Shown here piece by piece: positions 35,817 through 46,261 of a stretch of DNA of 64,000 nt (position 1 is the first letter of the stretch; each line of letters starts with the position of its first letter). A model generated the notes under the pieces. It ran no database searches, had not been told where the DNA came from, and saw nothing but the letters and a program-made list of their open reading frames with translations. The position numbers and the translations under genes are program-made. Location: the NCBI GenBank assembly GCA_028583415.1, contig CM053275.1:83694278-83758277 (forward strand). The letters are read 5' to 3'. Source of the DNA: Protea cynaroides (lineage: Eukaryota; Streptophyta; Magnoliopsida; Proteales; Proteaceae).

Positions 35817-35951
35817 GATGTTGATGCAGGTTACACTGTGGAGGACTATGTGGATGCTCCAGTATATGGAAGGATTGCTGCCCTAGAAGTGTAAGCAGGG
35901 GAGGAGGAACATGATGCTTCATGTGAGTGCCCTTACTGCGTCTACCTCTAG
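35817..35951 (+). pseudogene. LTR-borne ORF in LTR C (one stop)
   Basis: The 44-codon module is present (DVDAGYTVEDYVDAPVYG to DASCECPYCVYL). A TAA at about 35895 replaces the CAA seen in the gypsy-4 LTR copy. Length and stop position are otherwise unchanged. Confidence 0.45.
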
Positions 35952-36240
35952 GATGGTTTTAATTTATTTTATTTATTTTAGTTGGATTTTATAAATAGTG
36001 TAAAGATATTTATTTATGTTTTGGTATTTGAATAATTGGATAACTTATTTAATTTATCAATAGAATACTCAATTCATTTAATTTAAGACTTCCTCTGTAT
36101 TTATTTACATTCTGATTGTGGCAATATGCAATGGTTTGTGTTAGTGGACACGGTCTTATTGAGATCCTGGTGTGAACCGTTGGTTTAGTAACTGTTCATT
36201 GACACTTCTGGTTCAGTCGGAATTGGGGTGTGACAAGGTC

Positions 36241-37130
36241 AGAGACCACAATGCCATGTCCTTCCTCTGATGCTCCACTCGTATCAAGCATACTAACCAC
36301 ACACACAATCACATGCCTATTCCTAGCATCATCATCATCATGTTATAAATAGACAATAATAAATATGCATGAGCGAAAATAGAAATAATATTGGATGACA
36401 TGTGAGATGCACATTACAAGCATACAAGTATAGAAGCATTTGTTGCATTGGACAAAATCAAATAAAACAATTTGTTATTATCCAATTAGTTTAGGTCTTG
36501 TTCCCTCACCTTTGATTGATGTTTGTTCTTCTCCCAAGCTTTGGAAGTTACTTTGAATCTATTGGGAACCTAAACAATTAATGTATTTAAGTCAGGGTTC
36601 AAGTTTATCAAGTTACAGTAGTCAAAAACCTTGTTTAGTCTCAAAATATATTTGTTGTAATCGTATGGTTGATCCCTATGGTCGCATTATATGCCACCGT
36701 ACGACATACGGTCGATACCCTATGGTTGCACTATATGCGACCATACTTGCGACAGTTCGTTTTCTGAATTCTTCCCGAATGGCTATGGTCGATACTCTGG
36801 TCATCCTATGGTCGATCGTAGCTGCAACCGTACGATTTTTGGTCAAAATTTTACTTTCAATCCGAGTTTCCCCTCTTGGCTCATCAATGGGATTCATCCT
36901 AAAATCATTCTATGGCCTTTAATCAAAGTTTATCCATATCAATTATCCTACCCTACTCTCTATGGTTTTTCATAAAAAACCTATAACCGAATCATTGTAT
37001 TAGGTTCCATATATCAATTTGAAATGAACCTATTCTATCTGATCTACTCCACAGAGTCAAGTCCATACCTTAAGCTTACTGTAGAGAGATAGAACTCTTC
37101 TCTGCAAAACCTTCCTCTCAGCCTTCTTCT
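36241..37130 (-). repeat. LTR D, right part, truncated
   Basis: Resumes LTR D after the second aggtc with agagaccacaatgcc. It carries its own version of the palindromic cluster (ctatggtcgat, ccgtacga, gcgaccata) at 36665-36835. It stops at about 37130 within the ccttcttctcc segment, where it joins gypsy-2 internal sequence. The expected ...cttaca end is missing. The total LTR D length kept is about 1.86 kb. Confidence 0.75.
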
Positions 37131-38219
37131 CCAAATCTCCTGCATCATCTCCATCATGTCAGAAGGTGGGAGTGAAGGACCAGCCGCATGCGAAGGACCA
37201 GCCTCAGGTACAGGATCCGCCGCAGAAGAAGTACCAACACCAGCCGCATGCATAGGTGAAGGCGGTGGTATCGCGTCAACATCCATATACATGCGGTCGT
37301 CATCATCGACAGGATCCACATGGGCTCTAGCAGCGGTAGCAGCAGCCTCAGCATCAGTCATCTCGATACGAGTGTGAGGGCGCACCATCGCGTTCCTCTC
37401 CTCATCACTAACCTGGGCATCCCGCATACCCATCTTACAGATTGCCTCCCAATCTAGAGACGACGAGAAGGTCTTCTCCTGGATCTTCTCATCTACCAGG
37501 TCAACCCCCAGACGGGTCAATAGCACTGTAATCATGCGTCCATAGGGTAGATTACCCCTATGACCGGACAATGTAGCACTAATCATAGTCCGCATGATGA
37601 TGTATGGAAGGCAGACCGACTGTCTGGTGCAGATACTGTATATCAGGAACTGGGTCAGCTGAGAAACCCTCTCATAGTGCCCACTCTGCGGGATCAGATT
37701 ATGCTGGATAATCTTGCAGAAGACCCGTGGAGCTGGATGCAAATAAAAATCTCTCATCTACCATCGATCAGGACGGAGCAACTGATTGTCGATCTCTGCC
37801 CTCATCTCCATCTCAACAAACTGGGGCTCTCCAGGCGCACAGTACACCATGAGGCCATCATAGGGAATGCCCAACAAGTCGGCCAGCTGCCGATAGTCGA
37901 AAGAAATATCTACCCCTTTGACGTAACTGGTGATGCGTAACTCTTGACCATGCTCAACGTCATTGTAATTCCCCACCACCTGGAGATTACAATAGAACTG
38001 GCGCACCAAATCCGGACATGTGCACGCGTCGTATGTAATGACAGGAAGCCACCCCATGTCACCAAAGGCTCCCTCTACGTTGAACACGGCTAACTCAGCC
38101 AAGTTCACCATACGACCACCCTCAACCTTTTTACGGGCATAGTCAGCATACCGTGCCTTGGCTTCATTGGAGTGGAAGCGAAGAGGATCACGAACTCTGG
38201 GTACCTTGGTACGAGCCAT
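37130..38219 (-). pseudogene. Antisense gene of gypsy-2 (C-terminus lost, one stop)
   Basis: The ATG at 38219 starts MARTKVPRVRDPLRF and aligns with the gypsy-1 and gypsy-3 copies through FDYRQLADLLGIPYDG and IIQHNLIPQSGHYERVSQLT. TAG at 37758-37760 replaces the Glu codon in DRWEM. The last aligned residues are about PSDMMEMMQEI near 37132; after that the frame runs into LTR D sequence, so the coiled-coil repeats and Pro-rich end are gone. It is transcribed away from gag. Confidence 0.85.
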
Positions 38220-38224
38220 GGTAT

Positions 38225-38669
38225 CTGCAAAACAAGAAAGAGAAGGCAAAATAAGGAAATTATGGGATAAAAAATAATCCGAAATTCGATTTAATAATGA
38301 CGTAAGTGACGATAAAGCCCTATTTCTCACCATACAAGTGGGCATGAGAACTTACGTAGGTCTAAACATACCCTACCACCCACATGCAGTAGGAAATTTT
38401 AATTGACGATGTCCAATTTGAAGAAATTCAAGAAAAATCGAAAATATCGACAAATTAGGGCAAAAAGAGAAAATTTCAAGTTTCTCGATAACCAACCGAT
38501 GAAACTCAAAAATTTTTGAGGGCCTTCGTTCCTTGAGACACCAATAACAAAAGCCCCCAATAAAAATCAAATTTTTACGGTTGGAAAAGTTTAATTTGGA
38601 AAATACAAGTTAAATGTGCGAAAACCTAGTAATGGCAACCTAAAAACAGGTAAAAATGGGAAGACATAC
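38225..38669 (-). other. Predicted 5'-UTR intron of gypsy-2 antisense gene (445 bp)
   Basis: On the minus strand CTACAG|GTATGTC marks the donor and TTTTGCAG|ATACC the acceptor, five bases before the ATG. Size and borders match the other two copies. Confidence 0.6.
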
Positions 38670-39154
38670 CTGTAGGGATGAAGTGGACGTCGAAACTCGG
38701 AATAAAATCGACCAATAACAGTGGAGTAGCACTGTAGCGACTCAGAGTGGAGAGGCGAGTCGAAACGGGAGGGAAATAATAAGAAATGACCCAGAATCGG
38801 ATCTTAAAAATCTGATTTTTGGTCCGAGGGTCGGACAATTCGACTAGAACCATCGACCCTTGAATCGACCCTCCCATCGACCCTCGGCTCTCGGGAATCT
38901 GACATAAAATCAAGGGTCGGAACTGAGGGTCGGATACCCATCGACCCTCAGCTCTCGGGAAGAACAGGTCATTCCCAGGGTCGGATACCAAGGGTCGGAC
39001 ATACCATCGACCCTGCATAGAAAAGACAACATTTTTTTTTTATAAAATGAGCTAGAATTGGAATTGATTATCGGTTAGCGTGCCTACATGAAATATAAAT
39101 GACTTCTCACCTATTTTGACAATTTTCAGGCACCACCAATCACAGAAAGAAATT
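38670..39154. promoter_or_regulatory. gypsy-2 leader with GGTCG-word cluster
   Basis: Between the divergent gag and antisense genes. At 38820-39020 GGGTCGA / TCGACCC words recur about a dozen times, for example catcgaccctcggctctcgg and agggtcggataccc. A poly-T run lies near 39030. No ORF. Confidence 0.45.
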
Positions 39155-40397
39155 ATGTCTGGACGTAGAGTAACCCGACAGACCCAGAATGCAGTTCCAC
39201 CACCACCACCCATGGAGGAGACCAGTCAGGACAACGATTATGCATCGGGTAATCCTGAACCGGCAAACCCTACAAATTTGCCACCTCCACCACCAGAGCT
39301 AGCAACCGTGGTGATGAATCTGGCACAACAGCTACAACAGATGCAACACGCACTGGCTCAGATGCAAGTTGCCATGGGCATTATGTTTCAAGCCACTCAG
39401 GCTGCACCCATGCACACAGGACAAGCCAGTGCAGCACCGGTGGGTAACCACCCAGCTCCTCAGACACCTCAACAACCGGCTGCACAGATTTCAGTGCAGG
39501 TACCGGAAGCAGCTCAGGGGAATTACCAGTATCCACCCCATATGTTTGGGGCAAACCCCCAAAATCAGTTGGACCACTCCCGACTAGTAGAGAGATTTTT
39601 GAAGATGAAACCTACAGAATTAAACGGAAAACTGTCTGATCCGTTGTGGCCAGCCCACTGTATAGACGAGATGGAGAGAAACTTCCTCATGATGACTATC
39701 ACAAAGGAAGAGAAAGTACTATGCGCCACCTTCATGCTCAAGGGCGACGCACATCATTGGTGGAAATCCACGAAGGCATATCTACTGACCAAGCACGCCC
39801 TACTGACATGGGCTATATATAAAGAAGCCTTCTTTGAGAAATATTTTCCACGGAGCTTCAGAGATTCGATGGAGAAGGAGTTCCTGAGTCTTTATCAGGG
39901 ACAGATGTCAGTGGATGCGTACCAACAACGTTATGAAGAGCTGTTTTTCTTCGCACCACTGAGTATGCAAGAAGAAGAAACCAAAACCCGTAGGTTTGTC
40001 ACGGGACTGAGAGGAAACATCAGAGAACATGTTCTAGGCTTAGAAAAGTGAATTTATAATGAAGCTGTCCAGATTGCTCGAGTTATAGAATCGAGCCAGA
40101 AGGAGAGTTATTTTACTCAGAACAGAGGCATCAAAAGGCCAGCCGAAAATTCTTACAACGAAGGCAATAACAAGACATATAAGCCTTTTCGTCCTCAGAA
40201 TTTTATTGCTGCAACCAAGACTACTCCAGCAGCTTAACCTCAGCCAAAGCCAAATTCTGAAGCCCTGAAGTGTTTTAACTGCAACCAGCCGGGACATATG
40301 GCAAGGGAGTGCCCTAAGCCCAAGAAACAATTGCATCAGGGACGGGTATATGCTGTTACGTCCGAGGATGCGGCCGCATCACCCGATGTGGTCACAG
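39155..40397 (+). pseudogene. gypsy-2 gag (two stops)
   Basis: Starts MSGRRVTRQTQNAV at 39155, chosen because gypsy-1 has the same start; an upstream ATG at 39116 is not shared. A Pro/Gln-rich N-terminal part precedes the Gag core LDHSRLVERFLKMKP, MLKGDAHHWWKS, FFEKYFPRSFRDSMEKEF and LYQGQMSVDAYQQRYEELFFFAP. The zinc knuckle CFNCNQPGHMAREC is at about 40274-40315. Stops: TGA at 40049-40051 (for TGG) and TAA at 40235-40237 (for CAA). The product would be the capsid/nucleocapsid precursor, about 414 codons to the intron. Confidence 0.9.
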
Positions 40398-40467
40398 GTA
40401 TGACTGAAACTTTTTAAAGTTATAATTACATGAATGAGCATGTAGACTAAGTAAAGATAAATCACAG
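40398..40467 (+). other. Possible 70-bp intron between gypsy-2 gag and protease
   Basis: Borders CACAG|GTATGACTG and AAATCACAG|GTATTG. AT-rich, with gtagactaag as a branch-site candidate. Splicing gives VVTG-IVPINGVPARV in frame. If retained, Gag ends at TAA 40415-40417 after VTGMTETF. Length and borders are the same as in gypsy-1, though the inside sequence has diverged. Confidence 0.55.
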
Positions 40468-43400
40468 GTATTGTACCTATAAATGGCGTACCCGCCAGAG
40501 TACTCTTCAATTCCAGAGCTACTCATTCATTTATATCTGTGTCATTTGGAAAGAAGACAAAATTATCCATCAAAACATTATACTATAAATTACTTGTACG
40601 ATCACCGATGGGGTTAGAAGTGGAACTAGAGAAAGGTTATGGACCATGTCCAGTTCTCATTGGAGAGAAGACTTTAGATGCAACCTTGATACAACTTGAG
40701 ATGACAGACTTTGATGTCATCTTGGGAATGGACTGGTTAGCTCGGCATTCCGCAAATCTATTATGCGCCGAAAAGAAGCTAACGTTCAAAGACAAAGAAG
40801 GAGTAGAATTAAGTTTTTCGGGAACCAAACTTCCCCGGAGACGCAAGCTCATACTTTCAGCACTAAAGACTAAGAAGTGCTTTGAGAAGGGGGCAATCGG
40901 GTATCTAGTATCCGTGGTCGACCAAACCAAGGACGCGCCACAAATGGAAGATATTGATGTCGTGTGGGACTATCCTGACGTATTTCCATAGGAACTACCC
41001 AGATTACCACCCGACCGAGCCACGGAGTTTGTGATAGACCTTATACCTGGAGCCGCACCAGTGTCAAAAACACCTTATAGAATGGCTCCTATGGAATTGA
41101 AGGAATTAAAAGTGCAACTACAAGAACTGCTGGACAAGGGTTATATTCGACCCAGTATATCTCCATGGGGGGCACCGGTGTTGTTCGTAAAGAAGAAGGA
41201 TGGTAGCGTTCGATTATGCATCGACTATCGAGAGTTGAATAAACTGACAATCAAGAATCGATACCCACTACCTCGGATCGATGACTTGTTCGATCAGTTA
41301 CAAGGAGCAAAAGTATTTTCTAAGATCGACCTTCGATCAGGCTATCATCAGCTGAAGATTAAAGAAGGTGATATTCCGAAGACAGCATTCAGAACCAGAT
41401 ATGGACATTATGAATTTTTGGTTATGTCTTTCGGATTAACTAATGCACCGGCAACGTTCATGGAACTTATGAACCGAGTTTTCCATGATATGTTGGATAC
41501 GTCGGTTATAGTATTTATTGATGATATATTGGTATATTCCAAGGACAAGGAAACCCATATCAAGAACCTAAACGCAGTCCTACAACGTTTAAGGAAAGAG
41601 AAGTTATATGCCAAATTTTCAAAGTGTGAGTTTTGGCTAAGTGAAGTCGCCTTTCTAGGCCATGTAGTATCCGCTGAAGGAATCAAAGTGGATCCCAGCA
41701 AGATCGAGGCTATTGTAAAGTGGGAAGCACCAAATAGCGTTTCGGAAATCAGAAGTTTTCTGGGTCTAGCTGGTTATTATCGGAGATTCGTAGAAGACTA
41801 TTCTCAGATTGTCGTACCTCTCACCAGTTTGACGAAGAAAGGTGAAAAGTTCGTGTGGACCGATAAATGTGAGAAGAGTTTCCAAACGTTGAAGACCAGA
41901 TTGATATCCGCTCTGATTTTGACTATTCCTATTCCAGGACAGACGTTTACCTTATACACTGATGCGTCGGGATTGGGATTAGGATGTGTGCTTATGCAAG
42001 GAGAGCAAGTGATTGCTTATGCTTCAAGACAGTTGAAGGTACATGAGAAAAACTACCCCACTCATGATTTGGAGCTAGCGGCAGTAGTACATGCTGTCAA
42101 AATATGGAGACATTACTTATACGGAGAGAAATTTCAGATTAAGTCGGACCATAAAAGTTTTACTTATTTATTTAATCAGAATGAGTTGAATATGAGACAA
42201 AGAAGATGACTGGAACTATTGAAAGACTATGATTGTGATATTCAGTATCATCCGGGAAAAGCGAACGTAGTAGCGGATGGATTAAGCAGAAAAGCAATGA
42301 TAAAATCTCAAAGAGAAGTTAGCACGACAACAACAATGTGTACTATCGGAATGGTATTCAATCACGACAACGAGCAATATGTGATAGATACAATGGATGG
42401 ATCACCCAACCAAGGGTTTATTCATCGGTTTTCGAATATGTTCGCGGCATTGAAGATTATACTGGATATAGTGGAGGAAGTGAAGACAGCTATCAAAGCA
42501 TATCCTTATCTGAGAACAGTACAAGAAGATATTGAAAAAGGTAGGACTAATCCTGAGTTCACCTTGGATGACGAGAAAGTACTGAAATACAAAGGAAGAA
42601 TATGTGTACCTGAAACAGAAAGTGTAGACATTAGACACCGACTGATGAAGGAAGCCCACACCAGCATCTATTCGATACACCCTGGAAGTACAAAAATGTA
42701 TCATGATCTAAAGAAACTATATTGGTGGAGGGGAATGAAAGCAGATGTAGCTAAGTTCGTGTCTCAATGCCTAAATTGTCAGAAAGTAAAGGCTGAACAA
42801 CAAAGACTCGCAGGACTGTTACAGCCATTACCGGAACCAGCATGGAAATGGGACTGCATCACTATGGACTTCGTCACGGGACTACCATTGACTCCTCGAG
42901 TAGTTGACACAGTTTGGGTGATTGTGGATCGTTTGACTAAAACAGCTCGCTTCATACCTATACGACCTCAGTATACACTAGAAAGGTTAGCGAAACTGTA
43001 TGTGGATAATATTGTTCGATTACATGGTGTTCCAGAAAGCATTGTGTCGGATAGAGATCCACGATTTACTTCCAAGTTTTGGAAAGGATTGCAAAAGGCT
43101 ATGGGTACAACGTTGAAGTTCAGTACTGCATTCCACCCACAGACAAATGGACAGTCGGAATGTACAATTCAGATTCTAGAAGATATGCTACGAGTATGTG
43201 TAATTGATTTCAAGGGATCATGGGATGAAAGATTACCACTGATCAAGTTCGCTTATAACAATAGCTATCAGGCTACTATACAGATGTCACCTTATGAAGC
43301 ACTGTATGGCAGAAAGTGTCGAACTCCCTTGTTCTGGAATGAAGTTGGAGAACATAGTATTGTTGGACCGAAATTTGTTGAAGAGACCTGTCGAGTGGTC

Positions 43401-43925
43401 GACATCATCAAGGAAAGAGTGAGAACAGCTCAGAACCGTCAGAAATAATATGCGGATACTCGACGAAGAGATCTGGACTTCGCAGTAGGTGATAAAGTAT
43501 TTTTGAAGGTATCGCCCATGCGAGGATTGAAGAGGTTCGGACAGAAAGGGAAACTAAGTCCAAGATATGTCGGGCCATATGAAATTCTAGCTAAGCGTGG
43601 AAAAGTGGCTTATCAGTTAGCAATACCACCATCTATGTCAAGTGTGCATGACGTATTTCACATTTCCCTATTGAAGAAGTATGTCAAAGATCCAACGCAT
43701 GTTTTGACAGTGGATTTGCCAGAATTGACTGATGATTTGACATTTGAAGTAACACCAACAAAAATCACTAGTCGAAAGGTTCAACGTCTACGCAATAGAG
43801 ATATCTACTATATTAAGGTCACATGGAAAAGTAGAGATATGGAACAAATTACATGAGAAGAAGAAAATGCTATGCGGAAGCAATACCCTCACTTATTTGA
43901 TTCAGAAGGTACGTACAATTTGGAG
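40468..43925 (+). pseudogene. gypsy-2 pol: protease, RT, RNase H, integrase, chromodomain
   Basis: The protease active site reads VLFNSRATHSF, where D-S-G is N-S-R, so the catalytic Asp is lost. RT (41031-42209) has SPWGAPVLFVKKKDGS, FLVMSFGLTNAPATF and VFIDDILVYSKD; RNase H has LYTDASGLGLGCVL and VVADGLSRKA. Integrase (about 42600-43450) has the C-x2-C LNCQK zinc pair, MDFVTGLP (Asp), IVSDRDPRF (Asp) and NGQSECTIQ (Glu). The chromodomain (about 43740-43880) has ITSRKVQRLRNRDIYYIKVTW. Stops: TAG 40989, TGA 42207, TAA 43446, TGA 43854. All but the first fit C-to-T or G-to-A changes. Confidence 0.92.
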
Positions 43926-43940
43926 GACGAAATTTTTATA

Positions 43941-43953
43941 AGTTGGGGGGAGT
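43941..43953 (+). promoter_or_regulatory. gypsy-2 polypurine tract
   Basis: agttggggggagt directly before the LTR start TGTAAGACCC; plus-strand primer site. Confidence 0.85.
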
Positions 43954-46261
43954 TGTAAGACCCGTGTCAATCTAACCCAGTCTTACCACCTTGAACCAGG
44001 TTTACCCATCATGGTCGAGTCAAATGGACCAAGGGCATGAAGGAGATCGAGATCCCAGGTATCAAATCGACCCAAAAACACTTAAAATAGGGGAAGGGTC
44101 GCATACCCAGCTAAGCAGGGTCGGACCTCCCAAAACAAAAAGTCAGACCCTCAGTTTTGAAGGGAGGGTCGGACAGCTTAGGACCCTAGGGTCGACGGGA
44201 TCATCGACCCTCCCATCGACCCTCGATTGCCGTAAGAAAATAAAATTAGGAAATTTCCTAATTTTCGATTGGGATTCTTTCCTAATCTCAAAGGGACTTA
44301 TTTTAGGATATTCCTACTCTATTTAAAGGACGTCCCTAAGCCACTTTCACTCCTTTCACAACCCTAATTGAATTGAGAGAAAGAGAGAAGAAGGAAAAGA
44401 GGAAGAAGAAAGGCAAGGAAGAGAACTTAGCAAAAAGGAGAAGAATTTCAAAAAAAAAGTAATCTCCTCAGGTATGGATACTAATTCCATGAGTTTTTAC
44501 AGACCTTAGGTTAGTTATTGTTGAGAGTGTGATCTCAGAGAAACCCAAACCATCAAGCTATGGTTAAGTTTTCATGGAAAACCATAGAAGAATGCATGAA
44601 AGCTATCTAGGTGGTTGATTTGTGGTTCTAGACCATGGAATGAATGTTTAATGGAATGTAGAAGTAAGTCATAGGACCCCAAACATGAAGAATGGATTAA
44701 AGAGAGGGAATTGGACCAAAGTGCACAGAGGGTCGCACCGAGGGTCGATGACCATCCGACCCTAGGTGTTCCTGACCATCGACCCTCAGTGTTTGGGAAG
44801 TTCAGAATCTGGGGAGGGTCGCACCCAGGGTCGATCAGGACTCCGACCCTACCTCCGACCCTCAGTTAACAGCATGGTTTTTAAATTCAGAATTAATTCT
44901 AATTAAATTCTATCGACTTTGTTAGGTCTTCTAGCAATATCATAACACTGTAAAGGTGATTCTAAAGCTTGAAAAAATATCTATTAGCAAGCTAAGGTGA
45001 GGAACCAGAACTCCAAACTAAATTGGTTAATAACAAAAACTGTTTTCTATTTCTTGAGTCCTATGCCATGCTTGATTCTATGCGAATATGTTTGTAATGT
45101 GCATACAGCATGCCATCCAATATTTCTATTACTTGTTCATGCATATTTACTTTATTGTTTATAACATGATGATGATGATGATAGGAATAGGCATGTGTTT
45201 GTATGTGTATGGTTGATGTACTTGATGCGAGCGAGTATCAGGGGAGGTGTGATGAGAACGTCAATAAACGTTAACCTTTGGTGGGTCTCAGCACTTTAGC
45301 TCTATCTCTAACTCAAGTTTTTTGCATTGGCATCGTCGTATGGCCATTACTTTAGCAGAACTATTGTGTCGTAGAGTATCAGGGGAGGTGGTCTCGGTCC
45401 TTGTAGTCTCTGACTCTACCGGGGGGCCTTAGCTCTATCTCTATGGACATTCTGAGGGATGCTGGGGTGAGGCCTTGGATACACTTTTGGCATTAGGATT
45501 GGTTAGTTGCGAGCCCAATTTGCAGCCCTCACCAACAGGGGCTTACGTGTTGGTATGACACTATATAGCAATAAACGTAACCTTTGTTATATAATGTTCA
45601 TGATTGGGTGCATGTGAGTTGACGATAAACGTGATCTTTGGGTGACGTCACACACTCGTGTATAGAGGCGGGGTCAATAAACGCGACCTTTGGCTACTTA
45701 AACCTTTTTATTGCATATTGTAAAATTTAAACCGGACCAAAGATATAACTTGATTTGCATGCATATGTATTGTTGCATTGTTTTGGCTACTCACTGAGCC
45801 GTGATGTGTGCTCACCCCTCGACGTCGAATATTTTTAGTTGATGATGCAGGTTATACCGTTGAAGACTATATGAATGCGTCTGCATACGGAAACGTAGCA
45901 GCGATGGAAGCTGAAGCTGAAGTGGATACACACGACTCTTCATGTGAGTGCAACTCGTGTGTATTTGATTAGATATTTTATAGGTTTCTTTATTGGATTT
46001 ATTAAGACATGTATTTGGTACTTAAATATTTATGTCTCAGTTGAAAACAGAATAATTTGCTATTAAATTATTAATATCATCTTAGTTTCTCAGTTCATGT
46101 TATTATAAGACTTCCGCTATTGTGTATTTACTCTGATTATGATTACGGATGTGTGTAAGTTTAGATAACGCGGGGATAGCCTATTTGAGATCCTGGTTGA
46201 ACCGTTGGTTTATTAGCGGTTCATCACATCATTCTGAATAGTGCAGAATTGGGGTGTGACA
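43954..46261 (+). repeat. gypsy-2 3' LTR (subfamily A)
   Basis: Starts TGTAAGACCCGTGTC and ends GGGGTGTGACA, 2308 bp. TATA-like ctatttaaagg lies at 44319-44329. GGTCG words lie upstream (44095-44230) and downstream (44725-44875) of it. Three aataaacg-type words occur near 45260, 45570-45625 and 45665-45690, beside ttaacctttgg-like segments; gypsy-3 has the same segments in inverse orientation near 55030-55160. The LTR ORF is at 45838-45972. Confidence 0.92.
45838..45972 (+). CDS. LTR-borne 44-codon ORF in gypsy-2 LTR
   Basis: Reads VDDAGYTVEDYMNASAYG to THDSSCECNSCVFD-stop, exactly 44 codons, ending in C-x-C-x2-C. An in-frame segment RRRIFL precedes it across a TTTTTAG splice-acceptor-like site. 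AT-rich DNA follows the stop. Acidic with a Cys cluster; function unknown. Confidence 0.42.
   Translation, partial: VDDAGYTVEDYMNASAYGNVAAMEAEAEVDTHDSSCECNSCVFD

Larger units (their letters stand above)
17419..36235 (+). mobile_element. Solo LTR C (subfamily B) carrying nested insertions
   Basis: LTR C starts tgtaaaacccgcactcc at 17419 and ends ggggtgtgaca at 36235, flanked by the 5-bp duplication aggtc (17414-17418 and 36236-36240). Its own bases are 17419-17720, 29758-30236 and 34847-36235, about 2.17 kb in total. It matches the gypsy-4 LTR along its length. It is split first by gypsy-1 and then by the solo LTR at 30237-34841. With no internal region between two LTRs, it is a solo LTR left by LTR-LTR recombination, now inside LTR D. 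Confidence 0.88.
37130..46261 (+). mobile_element. gypsy-2: 5'-truncated Tekay/Del-type chromovirus
   Basis: Plus-strand element with antisense gene (minus), leader, gag, possible 70-bp intron, pol with chromodomain, polypurine tract and a 3' LTR ending at 46261. The 5' LTR, PBS and the C-terminal part of the antisense gene are missing at the junction with LTR D near 37130. It was inserted in the Tat-type element: bases after 46261 are Tat pol sequence (aacaa would be the target duplication). Gag-pol has at least six stop codons. Confidence 0.9.

Noticed and set aside
39369..39587. Short alternative frames inside gag and pol genes (for example 39369-39587, 41408-41701, 51514-51807)
   Set aside because: Shadows of the real gag-pol frames with no conserved motifs of their own.
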